Assembly (NCBI GenBank): GCA_024803745.1 | Contig: JANJXV010000004.1 | Coordinates: forward strand, 46,127,358 to 46,191,357 | Direction: 5' to 3' | Length of the DNA stretch: 64,000 nt | From: Megascapheus bottae | Lineage: Eukaryota > Chordata > Mammalia > Rodentia > Geomyidae | Shown here: one piece after another, positions 46,225-59,514 of the stretch | Layout of the letters: the number at the start of each line of letters is the position of its first letter | How positions within the stretch are numbered: the first letter of the stretch is position 1 | Notes under the pieces: model-generated | Told to the model about the DNA's origin: nothing | What the model saw: only the letters and a program-made list of their open reading frames with translations | Databases searched by the model: none | Position numbers and translations under genes: made by a program

Positions 46225-49200
46225 AGTTTTCATTGAGAACAAAAATTATGAGACATTGCAGAGCTTTTATTACATGGATTATTTATACTGGAACTCTCTG
46301 GTAGTCCCCTCCCTTTTAGTTTACCTGCATGGATGAAAAATCTTTGGGTTTTTTTTGTATTATGTCATTCTTTGAATATACCAGTAACATATTCAGAATT
46401 CTTTTTAAAAAATTTTACAAGTAGAAAGGAATATAAGTGTAACACATGGAGACCGGAGTTTCTGACCATGAATGAATTTTGTATTAGCCTAGCTTTCTGT
46501 TCCTTCCTCTTAGAAATGAAGTCACCTCAGAAAGACATCCAGTCTACTGTCTATCTACTTGTGGTAATTCTTCCATGTTAGTCCCATCATTCACAAACTT
46601 TTCTAATGCTCGAGATTTTAAATATGATCCATGCAACAGAAAAAGAAACTAAACAAAAGAAAACAGCACCAACAGAATTGGTTAATTTTCATTTATTTCA
46701 CTATACATCAAAATATTTTTGCAGGCTTTTAAATTCACTTTACTATTTTATCGGATTATTTTAAACCAACATAGTAATTTTAATCAGTATTCACTATTTG
46801 AAGAGATTGGAAAATGCTCACTGGAAGCTATAGGAGACTTGTATTCAAGTTCGGCTTTGAAAGGCACTTGCCATTTATCTTTGAATAAATAACCCTGACT
46901 TTCTGGGCTTCATTCTTTTCTGGTGACAATTAAGAGTTATATTCACATGAACTTGAAGGTCCTCCTCTGACATTTTACACCAGAAATCCTCAATTACTGA
47001 TCTTCAATATGTTTTAATGATATTCATACATTTGCATACTATTTTGTCACTCATAAAGTGCTTTCACATAGATGATTTCCTTTAAATCTCTCCCGTGGCT
47101 GTGAGTTAGGCATATTTCATAGAAGTGCCAACAAGCTCAGAGATGTTGTAACTTATACAAGATCACTGGGTTATTAACATGGCAGGCTGGATAGACAGAT
47201 CTTCCTACTATCCCATTCAGTTTCCATCTACCAAACTCAGTTCTTTCAAAGATATGGTAATATGGGAACGTGATTAGTTTTTTATTGAATTGTAAAGTAA
47301 TGTATTATGATTAAAATGAAACCGTCTGATTTAAAAATGGAGAACTAAGTTTCCCTGACAGCTCTAACTAGACTTAAGGAATTTGTTCCATCTCTTCTGA
47401 ATCTGTTTCCTCACCTGTATTAAAAAAAAAATAGGAAGGGAGCTGAGATTGATTTCCATGAGTTTGGGGCTTAGTTTTTTGTCTTAATGGCTATGACTAC
47501 TTTTAGAATAATATCATGAACTATTAATGTTAAAAATGAAGACTTTTATGGCTTATAATGGGATTAAAAAACTGGTTGGTTCCTGTATATGCTCTTTATT
47601 ACTCTTATTGGCCTTTGTTTATGCTTTTTGCCCATTGGCATATTTAAAGAATCTTGACCCAATATTACTGACTGAGCTGTACTTTCCAACAAAATAGTTC
47701 ATTCAGAAATTTCATGAAAGATCAAATATATTGGCTAAGTTATGTTGAAAATGTATGGTGATATATTTTCTAAAGAGTCTTGACTGAGAGAAGAACTTGC
47801 TTGGGCACTGACAAGAACTTGCTGGGAAGACTTTTAGGTCTTTGCAGTGTTCTGAATGAGATCTCAGCCTCTTTGATAAGGTATGTTATTTTCACACAGG
47901 CTCATGACCCTTAAATCTTACAACTTATAGACATATCATTCTAAGATAAATAAAAATCACTTGAAAATAGTGAAGGGGATGGTATTATTTTAAGAGTTTA
48001 GGACACCATTTTGAACCTGCTACTTCTTTTCCCACTTCTCCATTTAAGCAGAACATTGGCAGTTTTGAGGCTAACAGAAAGGATCATAACTAGTTTGCTG
48101 AGCTGGTGATTTCAGGCACAATTAAGCCTTGTTGGGCCTTTCTTTATTTGTAATAGTTCTGTTTCAGTGTGGGATGCTATTCAATCCCAAACAACATTCC
48201 ATTTAATAACTAGGCATTAGTTCACCCATTAAACCAGAGCAATCTCTAAGATAACATCATTCTTTTCTTAGGGCTCACCAAGTATGGCCACAGCGTGGAC
48301 CTTAAAAGGATCGGGAGGAGGGCTGTGTGAGCAAGGATGACTGAAATTTCATTTGTCATGAAAATAGAACTCTTTCCATAAGCTTTTTTCCTTTTTCTAA
48401 ATAAGAATTTATTTGTTTTCCAAGTGGTCATTATGAATGTTCTTAAAAATAAAATAACTTGAGGCCCTGGGTTCAAATTCTCACATTACAAACAAGGAAG
48501 TGAACAACCAAACCACTAATCAAAATGAATAATAGCACTTGCTAAGCCTCTTAAACACTGAAAGTATATAGAAATGCTTCAAAAAGATATGAGAAAGAAG
48601 GCTTACAGCAACTTCGTGTGCATTTATCAAAACTAAAAAAAAACCAGCTCACTCTACATCAAAAGCAGAATCAATTATGGCTTAATAATAGAAACTGACG
48701 AAACTCCTTTTACACTCAGCAATATGAGTGACTCTTATAAATTGAGAGAGAGAAGCTAGATTCCAAACTGTGGATAATGTATGACCTCATACTTAAAGTC
48801 AAAACTTAGCAAAGTTAAATTCTGGTGTTAGAAGGCAGAATAATGGTTACTTTGAAGAAGGAGTAATGGGAAGAGTTTAAAGGGATCATAGGGACTTCTC
48901 ATTGCTAGTAATTATATATTTTTAGACGAATGCTGAATACATGAATATGTTCCCTTTTCATCAAAGCCTATACTCATACTTTGTGTCATATTTTGAGCAT
49001 ATGTAATACTTCACTAAAAATTATTTAGAAGTTACATTAGGAATGAGAAATTCCTGTAAATTGGCTATGAACTCCCTATAGTCAACAATGTAATTAGGCC
49101 TCCCTAGCAAGGGTAAAAGGGTCAGTTTTATTTCCTTGTTGATAAATCAATTTATTTTAATCAAATTTCTGTTAAAATAAACATTCAAATTCACAGAAAT

Positions 49201-49650
49201 GTGACAATGACAATTCAGAGAGTTTCCTATTACTGCTCATTTGTTCCCCTTACTGTTAACAAGATAATGTCCTTTGCATTGCACCATTTCAGGGTACTTA
49301 TTATTGACTTCTTGCTGATGGTGTTAACCTTTATCTAGCCAGAGTTGTATTTATTTGGTTCCTCCAGTAAAGTTGCTCTTTTCCCCACTCCAATACTCTA
49401 TTTTTAGAAAACAAGTCACTAACCAAGGGTCAACTCAAAATTGATGGCTGTGGATTAAATTCCAATTCCTTGATCATATTTCCATTTTTGTATATAAACT
49501 ACCTTGTACATCATATATTGACTCCATATTTGTTGCATGTATGCACATAATAGACATTTTTATTACTTTGCCTCAATGAGCAATTAGACAGAAAAATCAT
49601 GTGTGACTTGACTTTTAAGTTTTCCATTTTAATAGAATCCTTGTAATAAG
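46225..49650. other. Unique AT-rich sequence with MIR remnants
   Basis: A forward MIR-like piece at about 46800-46925 (gtattcaagttcggctttga, gctttctgggcttcattctt-like) and a reversed one at about 47055-47210. An ID tail scrap lies at about 48460-48498. No gene. Confidence 0.4.
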
Positions 49651-49652
49651 AA

Positions 49653-49870
49653 AAATAATATTTAGGGGCCAGGAGTTTGGCCTAGTGGTTAAAGTGCTTG
49701 CCTAGCATGCATGAAGACCCGGGTTCGATTCCTTGGTACCACATACATAGAAAAAAGCCAGAAGTGGTGCTGAGCTCAAGTGGTAGAGTGCTAGCCTTGA
49801 GAAAGTCCAAGGAGCTCAGGCCCTGAGCTCAAGCCCAGGACTGGCAAAAAAAAAAAAATAATAATATTTA
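49653..49870 (+). repeat. IDL-Geo SINE with target-site duplications
   Basis: aataatattta occurs just before the element (ending 49664) and just after its A13 tail (49860-49870). The body is near consensus, with a small internal loss (gtgctgagctcaagtgg). Its clean TSD and A tail suggest a fairly recent insertion, about 400 bp from the FBXL4 CpG island. Confidence 0.92.
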
Positions 49871-50084
49871 ACTAAGGAAAGTGTCATACTCAACCTATTC
49901 AAAGTATTTAACCTACCTAACAGAGAGTAGATGTAATAAATGGTCTTGGACTTCTAAATATTAGGATAGAAATGCTCCTGCAGGACAGATTTATAAGTGG
50001 GCTGAAGAGGTTTGCTAAGGTGTTGAATTATGTCTTCAGAGCACCAAAAGCACATGCTCCTTGGGGCTAGAAAGGTGGTGCATC

Positions 50085-50720
50085 CCACTTGGGCCACAAC
50101 TTCCCGCCCTCGCCCCGCCCCTACGACGAAGCCCCGCCCTCCACCCAGCCCCACCCACTAATAAGCCCCGCCCCTCCCATCCGTCCCGCCCCTTGGCCTC
50201 CGCGTCTTCCTTCCGGGTCGCGCCGGGCGGGGCTGGCCGCCGCGGTGCCGCCGCCCCAGAGCCTGGGAACTGCTCCCGCGCCCAGGCCTTTCCCGCGCTG
50301 CCGGGTCGGGTCCGGGGGTGAAGCCCTCGGCGCGCGCCTCTCCCGGACCCCGCAGGGTACGGCCCTTTCTTTCCTTCTCCCTCTTGAGGGTCAGTCTCCA
50401 TCTTCCCCCCGTCGCCGCTGGGGCGGGGCTGGGGCTGCCGCGTTCCGGGGAGCCTGGGCGCGGGGCCCTTTCCCTCGCGCGCCGCGCTGCGCCTGCGGGG
50501 CTGGCGGAGGGCGGGGGGCTGGCACCCCGCCCGGGTGACGAGGCCGGGGCGTCCGCTGAGGCCGAGGTCCGGCTGGCGAAGGCGCGGGGCTGTGGCCCGC
50601 CGGGCCCCTCGCAGCCCGGCCCGGCCCCTCTCCTCCCCGCCGGGCCCGTCGCAGTCCAGTGGCTCGGCCCCCGCTGTGCTGACGTCCACGTGACACCTGG
50701 TGTTTTTATTCAGGCCTGCG
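50085..50720 (+). promoter_or_regulatory. FBXL4: FBXL4 CpG-island promoter and first (non-coding) exon region
   Basis: This is the only CpG island in the window: CpG-dense, very GC-rich and TATA-less, against an AT-rich background. The left part has at least five GC boxes of the Sp1 type (ccccgccc near 50112, 50132, 50164, 50186; gggcgggg near 50226) and an ETS-type core (ttccgg near 50211). An E-box CACGTGAC lies at 50687-50694, six bases after a CRE-like tgacgt. It lies 11 kb upstream of, and in the right position for, the FBXL4 start codon exon. A donor-like site gcagg|gtacgg at 50356/50357 could end exon 1; another is ccgg|gtgacg at 50534/50535. The start site cannot be fixed. ORFs of up to 235 codons on both strands here are artefacts of stop-poor GC-rich DNA. 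Confidence 0.85.
50687..50694 (+). promoter_or_regulatory. CACGTGAC E-box (CLEAR-like) beside a CRE-like TGACGT
   Basis: CACGTG with a following AC matches the core bound by TFEB/TFE3/MITF and USF factors. TGACGT at 50680-50685 is a CREB/ATF half-like site. Both are within the CpG island. Occupancy is not known from sequence. Confidence 0.4.
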
Positions 50721-52516
50721 CCCTCTTTCTTCAGGACGGCCACAGGATCCTAGGGGGCACCCTTAATTCCGTGTTTAGGGGTGTACCCTAGATATGATGA
50801 GGACCATCTAGCCACTTCATCCTCCCGGTCAACCTGTCAGCTGGGGGAAAGGGGGAAGGCTGGGGGGGGGCAAGTGGGGGAGGGGTTTGATATTTCCTCC
50901 GTTTCCCTAAAGGGTAGCAGCCACCGAGCTTCAGGGTGCAGTCACTCACCGAACTGCACAACTAATTAGGAAGAATAAGTGATGTCAAATCGTGATTCAT
51001 CTATCGCGTTCGACAGTTTCCTGGACGGGAGAGCGTTTCGCCTGCAGGTTCAAGACACAGTTCCGTTTTCTGCGCGCAGTTCTCGGTTTAAATTCAGAAT
51101 GTAGGTACATATTTTTCCCCCTTCGAGGTCACTTCCTGCTTCTGTTGCCCTGCTGGTTGAGTAGAGGAGGACACGTCTTCTTTATCGAACGCTAAGTTCC
51201 TGGGGAAAAGGAGCAGTGCCTTTCTTTTGGTTGGCAAGGTGGATCACGTCCCAAGAGGCACACTAAATTTTCATTTAATTGAATTTTTTCCACACTTTTG
51301 AGTACCAAATTAAAAAAAAAAAACAAAAACCAAACAAAAAAAGCTTTGTTTCCAAACTTGGCTATTCTAAGCCGCCCTGCACATTCATATTCTTCCTTTC
51401 ATTTTACTGAGTTAACCAGAGGGATCAGTGTGCAGTGCACAAATGATCTTTTTTTCCCTGTATCATGAACAGTCTAGGTCCTGTACAGTGGTATCTTAAA
51501 ATGTTATTAGTAGTTTATATTTTCCTTCCACATATCATTGGTTAATAACAAAACTAACCCCTTTTTCCTTTACAATATCAGTCCTGTTGTGCTCATCCTC
51601 TTATTTTTGGCTTAGTCAATGTATGCCAAGATCCTTTCAGTGAGTGATTTGTCAAGTCCTCATTTTTCTGGTACTATTAGTAGTCTAATTTTGGTGTGAG
51701 ATATGAGGTAAGCCTCTCCCTTTTTGTTGTAGTGGTACAAAAGCTCCATCATTTGTTGAACTCTGCTTTTTCCTTTCTATAAGATATCTAACCTTACAGA
51801 TCTGTCTTTCTGCCTGTTCATCTGTCTTCTGTCTACATACCTACCTGTCACAAGCACTAATTTGTGTACATTCTCTGAACTACTGTGTACATTTTTCTGA
51901 ATTATTGATCAGTTACATCTGACTTTCTATGATGATACCATACTGCTTCTGTTATTCTACCTTTATAATATGTTTTAATGTCTACTGATTTTTTTCCAAT
52001 GTCTAGCATATTGTAGAAATCACTAAATACATTTGGAATGAATTTTAGCACTATTTGAATCACTTTCTTGCTTTGTATCTTGTTCTCTATCCCTGCTAAA
52101 ATTTCATACCTCTTGAAATCATATTTTTGGCTTGCTTTTCCTATGGTCAGTTGAATTAGTAACCACTGTTAAATAAATATCCATTCTGTTACTCCAACTC
52201 ACCAAGTAGAGTACCTGTATTAGAGAAGCTACCTGATTTTGTGTCTTGGCTTAGCATGTGTCTCTTCATCATCCCCAATACAAGACCTTCCGTACCTGTT
52301 TTCAGCGTTGATAGGAGATAAATGAATATTGAAGCCATTGCCCATTTGTAACTTACCATCCTAACTGGACTTCTCAAATCTGTAACAGATACAGATCTTA
52401 TTAATTCATAAAATAAGTTTATACATTCATTGCAGGGTACAGAAATTGTTAAAGGAAAAGTTAAGGTGTTCTGTGCTATGTATCAGCAACTCTCTTTCAG
52501 AAAGATCATCACTGTA

Positions 52517-52830
52517 TGAGCTGGGTACTAGTGGCTCACACCTGCAGTCTTAGCTACTTGAGAGGGTGAAATTGCAAGGATCACATTTCCAAGCTAGTTT
52601 AGGCAGAATAATATGTGTGATTCCATTTCTACAGAAGGAACTGATGCGGTGATTCTTCTCTATGATCCTAGCAAAAATAGGAAACCTAAAGTAGGCAAAT
52701 CATCATAACTCAAGAGTATATGTAGGTAGAAAGTAAGATTTGATCTAGCAAAAAGAAACCTATAAAAAACATGACTGGAGGCATTTTTCAAGCGGTTAAA
52801 CCACAGTACTGCCAAAAAATATATATATCG
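52517..52830 (+). repeat. Diverged Alu/B1-like SINE, possibly two copies
   Basis: gagctgggtactagtggctc, acacctgcagtcttagctac mark one left unit. A second decayed B1-like start (gatgcggtgattcttctcta) follows from about 52640. Confidence 0.5.
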
Positions 52831-53490
52831 TTGATAACATATTCTCACCATGTCAGTGTGCATAAATGCACATTTGTTTCACAAATAACAGTATACCATA
52901 TTTCTGCAGCTTCTATTTAGCAATAATTGGTGAACATCTATTTGTATCTGTGCAAGTATCTTGATTTTTTTTAAAGGTCTTTTGGGTGTTTTATTTTAGG
53001 AATAGCCTACAACTTATTTTCTCCTCTGCTGATACTTAGGATACTTCACATTTGTTTCTATTACACATGAAATTCTGTACAAATGAAAGTACAGTATCAA
53101 TTGTTTGTGCAATAGTCCCACTTGTATTCAATATCCTTTCTTTGGTTTCTGTCACCTATAATTAACTTCATTTCAAAAATGTGAAATAGGTTCCAAAGGT
53201 AAATAATTCATATATTTTAAATGGTGCTCTACTCTGTGTAGTACGGTGAATTGTTATGCCTTTCCACTCCATGAATCACATATTGTCCAACATATCCATG
53301 TTGTTTTTACCACTTAACCTGTCACTTAGGACACACTTGGTCATAATTGTCATGGTTTTATGGGGCTTATGTTGAAGTCACCCTTATTTTATTTTATAAG
53401 TGGGCCCAAAGCTTATAAGTCATGATTCTGGAAAGTCAGATATGCTAAAGAGAAGCTGTCAAGTGTTTCCTTTGAGAAATCAAAGTTTAC

Positions 53491-53580
53491 TATATGTATA
53501 TAGTATATATATATATATGGTATATGTGTATATATATATATACCTATACCCCTATACTGTATATACCTATAGTATATACA
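53491..53580. repeat. TA-rich microsatellite
   Basis: Interrupted (TA)n and tatacc units over 90 bp. Confidence 0.9.
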
Positions 53581-53581
53581 G

Positions 53582-53640
53582 TAGGCCTTTGGTATCCATA
53601 GGTATATGGTTCCATGGAGACAAATGAGGAAAAATCATGA
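53582..53640 (+). mobile_element. Possible Tigger-like DNA transposon end
   Basis: ggcctttggtatccatagg followed by atggttccatgg resembles the start of the same Tigger-like family seen reversed at 9640-9895. Short and diverged. Confidence 0.35.
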
Positions 53641-54114
53641 ATACAGTTCAATATTCTAATATTACTCAAATTTACCTATACCATATGTCTAGCATCCATA
53701 ATTTGGAACCACATGGAGTAGGCTACACTATTGTCCCAGAAATTATTGTGATATACACTAATACTGCTCACCAAAATCTAGATAATATTTCATGTTTTTA
53801 TCTCCAATACTAAAGATGTTTGATTCATTTTTTTCCTCATAACATGGCCCAACTACTACTAAACACAAACCGCCTTTCAAAAAATCTAAAAATTTCAGTT
53901 TATCGCCTTAAGTACATCATAAAGTATGGACTTTCCATTACTTTTTCTTTGTGTTTTGGCAATTTGCTTTTTGGGGAGGCTAATTTTTATAAAATTAAGG
54001 ACAGGTAAATATATCACATGATAATTTCAATGCCATTCATATAACTTAGAACTTCACATCAACCAAGATGCATACTATGCATGTATAGAATAATTTTTTT
54101 TATTTTAAAATATA

Positions 54115-54390
54115 TTTTCAATTTTTTAACATGCTTATTCAAAACCAGATAATCAGTGAATAAATATGCTTATAGGATTCCCTACAAACCCCCGTTTTAC
54201 GCATCCATACATGTGAAGTGTTGAAATATATCTCCTGTAGAGGAAGGGGGTACTGCTGTGTACTGCTATATTTGCATGTTTGTTTATTTTCTTATATTGC
54301 TAGGTCAAAGGCTGTATGTGCATTTTAAATTCTCAGGAATTCTACCATAGTTCTCTTTCAAAACGATTGTTGGTAAGAGTAAAGACTTAC
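54115..54390 (-). mobile_element. Ancient L1-like fragment, reversed
   Basis: gctaggtcaaaggctgtatg, gtgcattttaaattctcagg and accatagttctctttcaaaa follow the order of reversed old-L1 sequence. Weak. Confidence 0.35.
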
Positions 54391-56814
54391 ACAATTTTTA
54401 AGATTGCTGTTTTTGACATAATACCATACTAGTCAAGCGTCTGAGATTGTATACTCAGAAAATAAGGGATTCATGGATGTTGGCAGAAGATGTGAGAATT
54501 CCTAGGTCAGAGAAAAACCCAAAGCAAGGGCAGTAACCAGAGATTATCATCTTCTGAGCTCTGGGGCCCAGTTTCCACCAAGAGAAGGCACAGGGCAAGA
54601 TGACAGTAGTACATGAGTAGGTTGTATTACAAAAGAGGAATTTTGAGTTTAGGGAACCTGAGTCTTTGGTACTGAGCTATAGGTAACCTTTCTGACCTTT
54701 GCCCTTGAGGGAGATATTTTCCTGTGTAGGAAACAAGCCTGCTTTCTATCCAAGGGGAGGCCTCCATCTAGCAAGATTTTATGAGTAAATATATCACAGT
54801 ATACATAAGGATATATAATTAAAAATATAATCTGAAACAAATATGGTCAGTGGCCCTGTTTATAAGACATACAGTGTTGTAAATCCTTTGCAGTACATGG
54901 AATGTGTTCTCTTACTGTGACTGCTGTGATGATACGGTTTATTTTCTACATTTTGTAATTGTATGAATGAAAAATGCTGTATTATTAGTGTTTTAATATC
55001 ATCTTTGCTTATTGATGGGCTGAATACTTATATTTGTTTATTGGCCATTTGTATTTTCTTGTTGCAGATCATATTCTTTGCTTATTTTCTATTGGTCTTC
55101 TTTTCTGTGTTAATTTGGTACAGCACTACATATTGTGACTATTAGGACTTGGCATAGCTATTACCAGTGTGTACCAGGGTGCATTTTAGAAATGTACCTC
55201 AAAGTTAGTTTAATAATGTTCCATCATTTTACTTAATTCTTATTTTAACTATAAAGACTAACCACACAGACTTGTATATAATATTGCATTTGGATTTTTC
55301 TTAGGCATCATAAGTAAATCCCTTATATTTCATTTGCTAGATGTTCTCCATGTTAATGTACAGAAATGTATAGGCATTATTTGGCTACAATAAATTCACA
55401 TCATTACTATGGTTTACACATAATTAAATGTACCCTATTTTTATTTGGCACAATATTTTACTTTTTTAGTTAAATGTATGTTATAAGCCTGGAAGGAGTT
55501 TAAACTCAGTTCTTTCCAAAAGATGGTTCATTCCTACCCAACATTAAACAATTAAAAAATGTAAAATGAGGTATTATAATGGGAAGGTGTGTGTATCTAA
55601 GATAGTTTGATAATTAGAAATCTGTCCACTTTTGTCACTGTGTGAGATAGCACTGTGGGCAAGAAGAGGGTTTCCAAATGTCTCATTAAGAAATCACCAG
55701 TCCCTTAATCCAATTCATTTTTCCTGCTTGTTACCAATATTTGATGGTGAAGTATTTCAGAAGTTTAGATATTGAAGAAATATAGAAAAGAAAGAACAGA
55801 TTCTGTTGAACTAATTACCAGTTCCTAGTTTAAATTCTGAGTATTGGTCCTTGTTTTTTGATAAATTCTTTGTACTCTGGTTTTATAGACACCTCTTGCT
55901 TAGTGGCTGCCATTTTGTTCTTTGGTACAGTACTAGTTTTGAAGAGTTCTATGTTCCGGACTCTATATCATGTTTTTTCATTTTTTTTGAGCATTATGTT
56001 GCCATCTAGAAGAGAGTACAGTTTTCATGTGATTTTCGAATTTTTCCTCTACCTTTACCTTTTTTTTAAAAAAATCCTGGTTTACTATGCTTCATTTCGT
56101 CAGATTTTCAAGAAGTTCTGAAACTAGATGAAAGTCTTTATTCTCCATGGTGATCCAAAGAGTTCAGTTAGAAAGTCCACCTGTGTTTGGGCTTTTGTTA
56201 AGTCATCTTCTTGTCATTTTAACAAAACTTGAAGTAACCAACTTAAGAAGAATTTCTTGAGGTTCAGAGTTGCAAAGGTTTCAGTCCTCTTCACTCAGCC
56301 CTGTTACTTTAGGTCTGTGGTGACACAGTACATTGTAATAATGGTGTACTTAGGCCTGTTTCACCTCTTGACAGGAAACAAAGAGAAAGGAAGAAAGCCA
56401 GAGTCCTGATGTCTCCCTGGAAAATATGACTTTCCTTTGATGATCCAACTGTGTCTCACCAGGCCCCACCAGCCCTTCAAGCCTTTGAGAGACATTTATC
56501 AAAACCATAGTAGTCCTTGTTAAAACATAAATTGTAATAATATTTAACTGGAGAATTTGCATAGAAGAAAATGATATAATAATGTCTTAAAATACCATGC
56601 CCAGTGTTAAATTTTTCTAATCTGTTAGTTTTAAGCATGTAGTACAATTGGAATGTAAATAATTGTAATTAAGAAAAAGTATGCTTTTGCTAACAGTGGG
56701 TCTTTACTCCCCTATAGCATATCTAGTACAGACAGTATTACCTTTTTTACTCTTACTCTCTTAGCTCTTAAGTTATTTTTTCTTCTTCCCTCTTTTTGTA
56801 ATTTTGTGGAGTCT

Positions 56815-56885
56815 GGGCTCCTTATAGCCCATTCCGGCCTAGAACTTGCTGTCCTCCTGCTTCCTCCTCCTCCTCCTAAGTGTGG
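56815..56885 (-). repeat. B1-like SINE fragment, reversed
   Basis: ttccggcctagaacttgctg and tcctcctgcttcctcctcct fit a reversed B1 with a short TCC expansion. Confidence 0.5.
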
Positions 56886-59259
56886 TCTTTTTAAAAGACA
56901 TTTTTTTCATCTGTAGTTTTTCCAGTTCTCTGTAATCAACCTATGGTCTTATAAGTTTGGAGTGTTAAAAAAAATATATTGTATTTGAGAAAATAGCGTT
57001 CTTTTACCTCTCCAATCATGTCTTTCATGAATCTTTCTTTAATTTCAATCAGAGTTTCTTTGTGGCCAGAGTCGGTTCTCTTTTATATATTCAAGGGCTG
57101 CTTTTGTACTCAGAGAAATCACCACTTTTTTTTACCTTCTCTTTGAATAGTAAAATTTCAATATGGATACTATTCTGTCTTGGATGGCTTCAAAGAAGTT
57201 CATACATTTGATTCTTACCCATTGTACTTCCATTTTTATCATCCATTTTCTTTCTCTTTTTCTTTGTATCAAGATATGGAAGTTTTTTCCTACATGTACC
57301 TTGTCTTGAAGAGTCACTGGTTTCATTTCTGTGTTTAAGTTTATTATGATTCTTTTGGTCAGTTTCCATCGAAGAAAGAAGTGCTTATTGGGCATATATT
57401 AGCGTCCTGTTGGCCCTAAGGGTATAGTTATAATTAAGACATGTTTTCTGAATGTATAAATATCTTGACTGGTAAGAAATAGCACTGATATCTATCTAAC
57501 AAAGTACAAAGGAATGATGGAAACTGATGTTGAAGTAAGAGGGTAAATGTATAGGAGGGGCGAGGAAATTCTGACCAGCCTAGAGATGCCAAGGCACAAA
57601 GTCACAGAGCTGTTGAGGACATATTTGGAGTTCTGAGAGGTTTGCAGCAAGAGTTGGGTGTACATAGAAGTGAAAGAGAGGGGGCAAAGAGAAGTGAAGG
57701 GAGATAAAACTTGTATATTGTGCTTCCAAAAGACAGCCTTTTTTTTTTTTTTTGCTGTCTTTATGTCCTTGAGAAGAGTGAGGAAGAAGTAGACCCAGGA
57801 GGAGACTGACATGTATGCACGAGGGAGGCTAGAGGGTATGACACTATGTGATAGTGTGGAAGCATCCTGAGAATAGGCAGGAAAGAGGTATTAGGTGGAA
57901 CAGTTCTTAATAGAGTTCTGCCTTTTTTCATTTCCATATATTTGGATTTCTAAACTTGACCAAAGTCTTTTTTGGCCAGTATCAATACAATTAGAAATGA
58001 TCAATTTTAAAATTTTGAAAGTTTTATTCTATTTGTTATTCTGTTTTGTTTGTTACTGTAATTTGTAGTCTTCTGAATTTGCTGCAAAGCCATCGAAAAT
58101 CTCCTTTTGGCTCTTCATCCACTTTGCAAATATCTACTGTGCTTTGACTTATCTTTAATGTGGGCCTATTTATCATTTTCACCTTTTTCATATCTTACAC
58201 TTTGAAGTTGGGAATCCTCCTTTGAATTTAAAAAAAAATTTTAGGTCTTCTATCTCATTATGAGCCTCGCCTTTGCCGTGCTCCAACTCTAGATTATTCT
58301 GTGGCTTCTTTTAGTTTATTTCATGCCATCCTTTTCCTTCCTGCTTCTCCCTCTTCTCATGCATTCTCTGCAGTTCCTGCCATCCTGCTTTTCTCCGCCT
58401 CATCGACTCCCCATCTCATTCCAAATCTCAGTGGTAAACATATGTTCTCCCTTGTCTATACCTCTTAATTTTGCTTTTCCACTGTTATTGCTTTCTCTGT
58501 AATTGTATTATTTAACTTCGCTAAACATTTTATAAAATGGAAGAGGTGGTTGAAAATAAAGCTGTATTATAATAAAATCATGTCATATAAAGCTAGTGGT
58601 TTCCCAAGGAATATGAAAGTCTCAAGGCACAAGTTGAAATTGCTGTTGTTTGTATTTCTTGATTGTCTGTGCATATAAAAGTTCAGTGAGTCAGTGGAGA
58701 ATTTTCCATTTCATAGTCGCTTTTGGCAGGTGATTGGGTTAAACCACAAATAAAGACCATTTTTATCTATTACTTTAAAATTTAGGTAACTATTTGAATG
58801 AACTAGAAAAGAAAATGTCTCCCTAAAGGTATATTTAATGATCATCCTTTTGGAAAGCCTAATGTTCCAGATTAATATTTATTTGTCCCAAATGGGAAAA
58901 ATTGTTTGTTTTGAATCCTGTTCTCTTTGTAAGATTGAATTATTGGATCTTTTTGCAGTTGGTATGTCACCCATTGAGATGTTTATTGCCTCCTGGGATG
59001 TTGATATTGCTTCTGTGCCTTGGCAGTGTTTCAGATAGTCCATGGACAGTACTGACTTCTGCATTGGTGGATGCTACCACACAAGTCCTGGTTCTTGCTA
59101 ACAGTTATAAAGTTGGTGGTTTGTCACTTCACATCTTGTTGTGATCTTCTTTTTGCCAAGAATGGTTGTGAATGCTCACATGACTAATGGTATCTTATTT
59201 TATATAGATCTTTTGTCTTATTACACTGTTTTGCTTAATTAGCACTTTTTTTAAGAACG

Positions 59260-59514
59260 TAGAAAGATTTTTTTTTTCCCCTAGTCTGAGAAATTGAATT
59301 TAGGGCCTGGGCACTGTCTCTAAGTGTCTTTTGTTCAGGATTAATGTTCTACCACTTGAGCCATAGCTGCACTTTTAGCTTTTTTGGTAATTTATTGGAA
59401 ATAATCTCGGGGATTTTCTTGCTCAGGCTACTTTCAAACTTTAATCCTTGGATCTCAGCTTAATGAGTAACTAGGATTACAGGTGTAAGACATTGTGCCC
59501 ACCTAGGAAGATTT
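59260..59514 (-). repeat. Alu/B1-left + Geo-like SINE with target-site duplications
   Basis: tagaaagattt (59260-59270) and taggaagattt (59504-59514) flank a reversed dimer (aattgaatttagggcctggg ... ctaggattacaggtgtaaga). Confidence 0.8.

Noticed and set aside
50036..50791. Long ORFs (235 codons on -, 157 and 149 on +) in the CpG island
   Set aside because: They overlap on both strands and several frames, are Pro/Arg/Ala/Gly-rich, and follow from the lack of AT-rich stop codons in GC-rich DNA.
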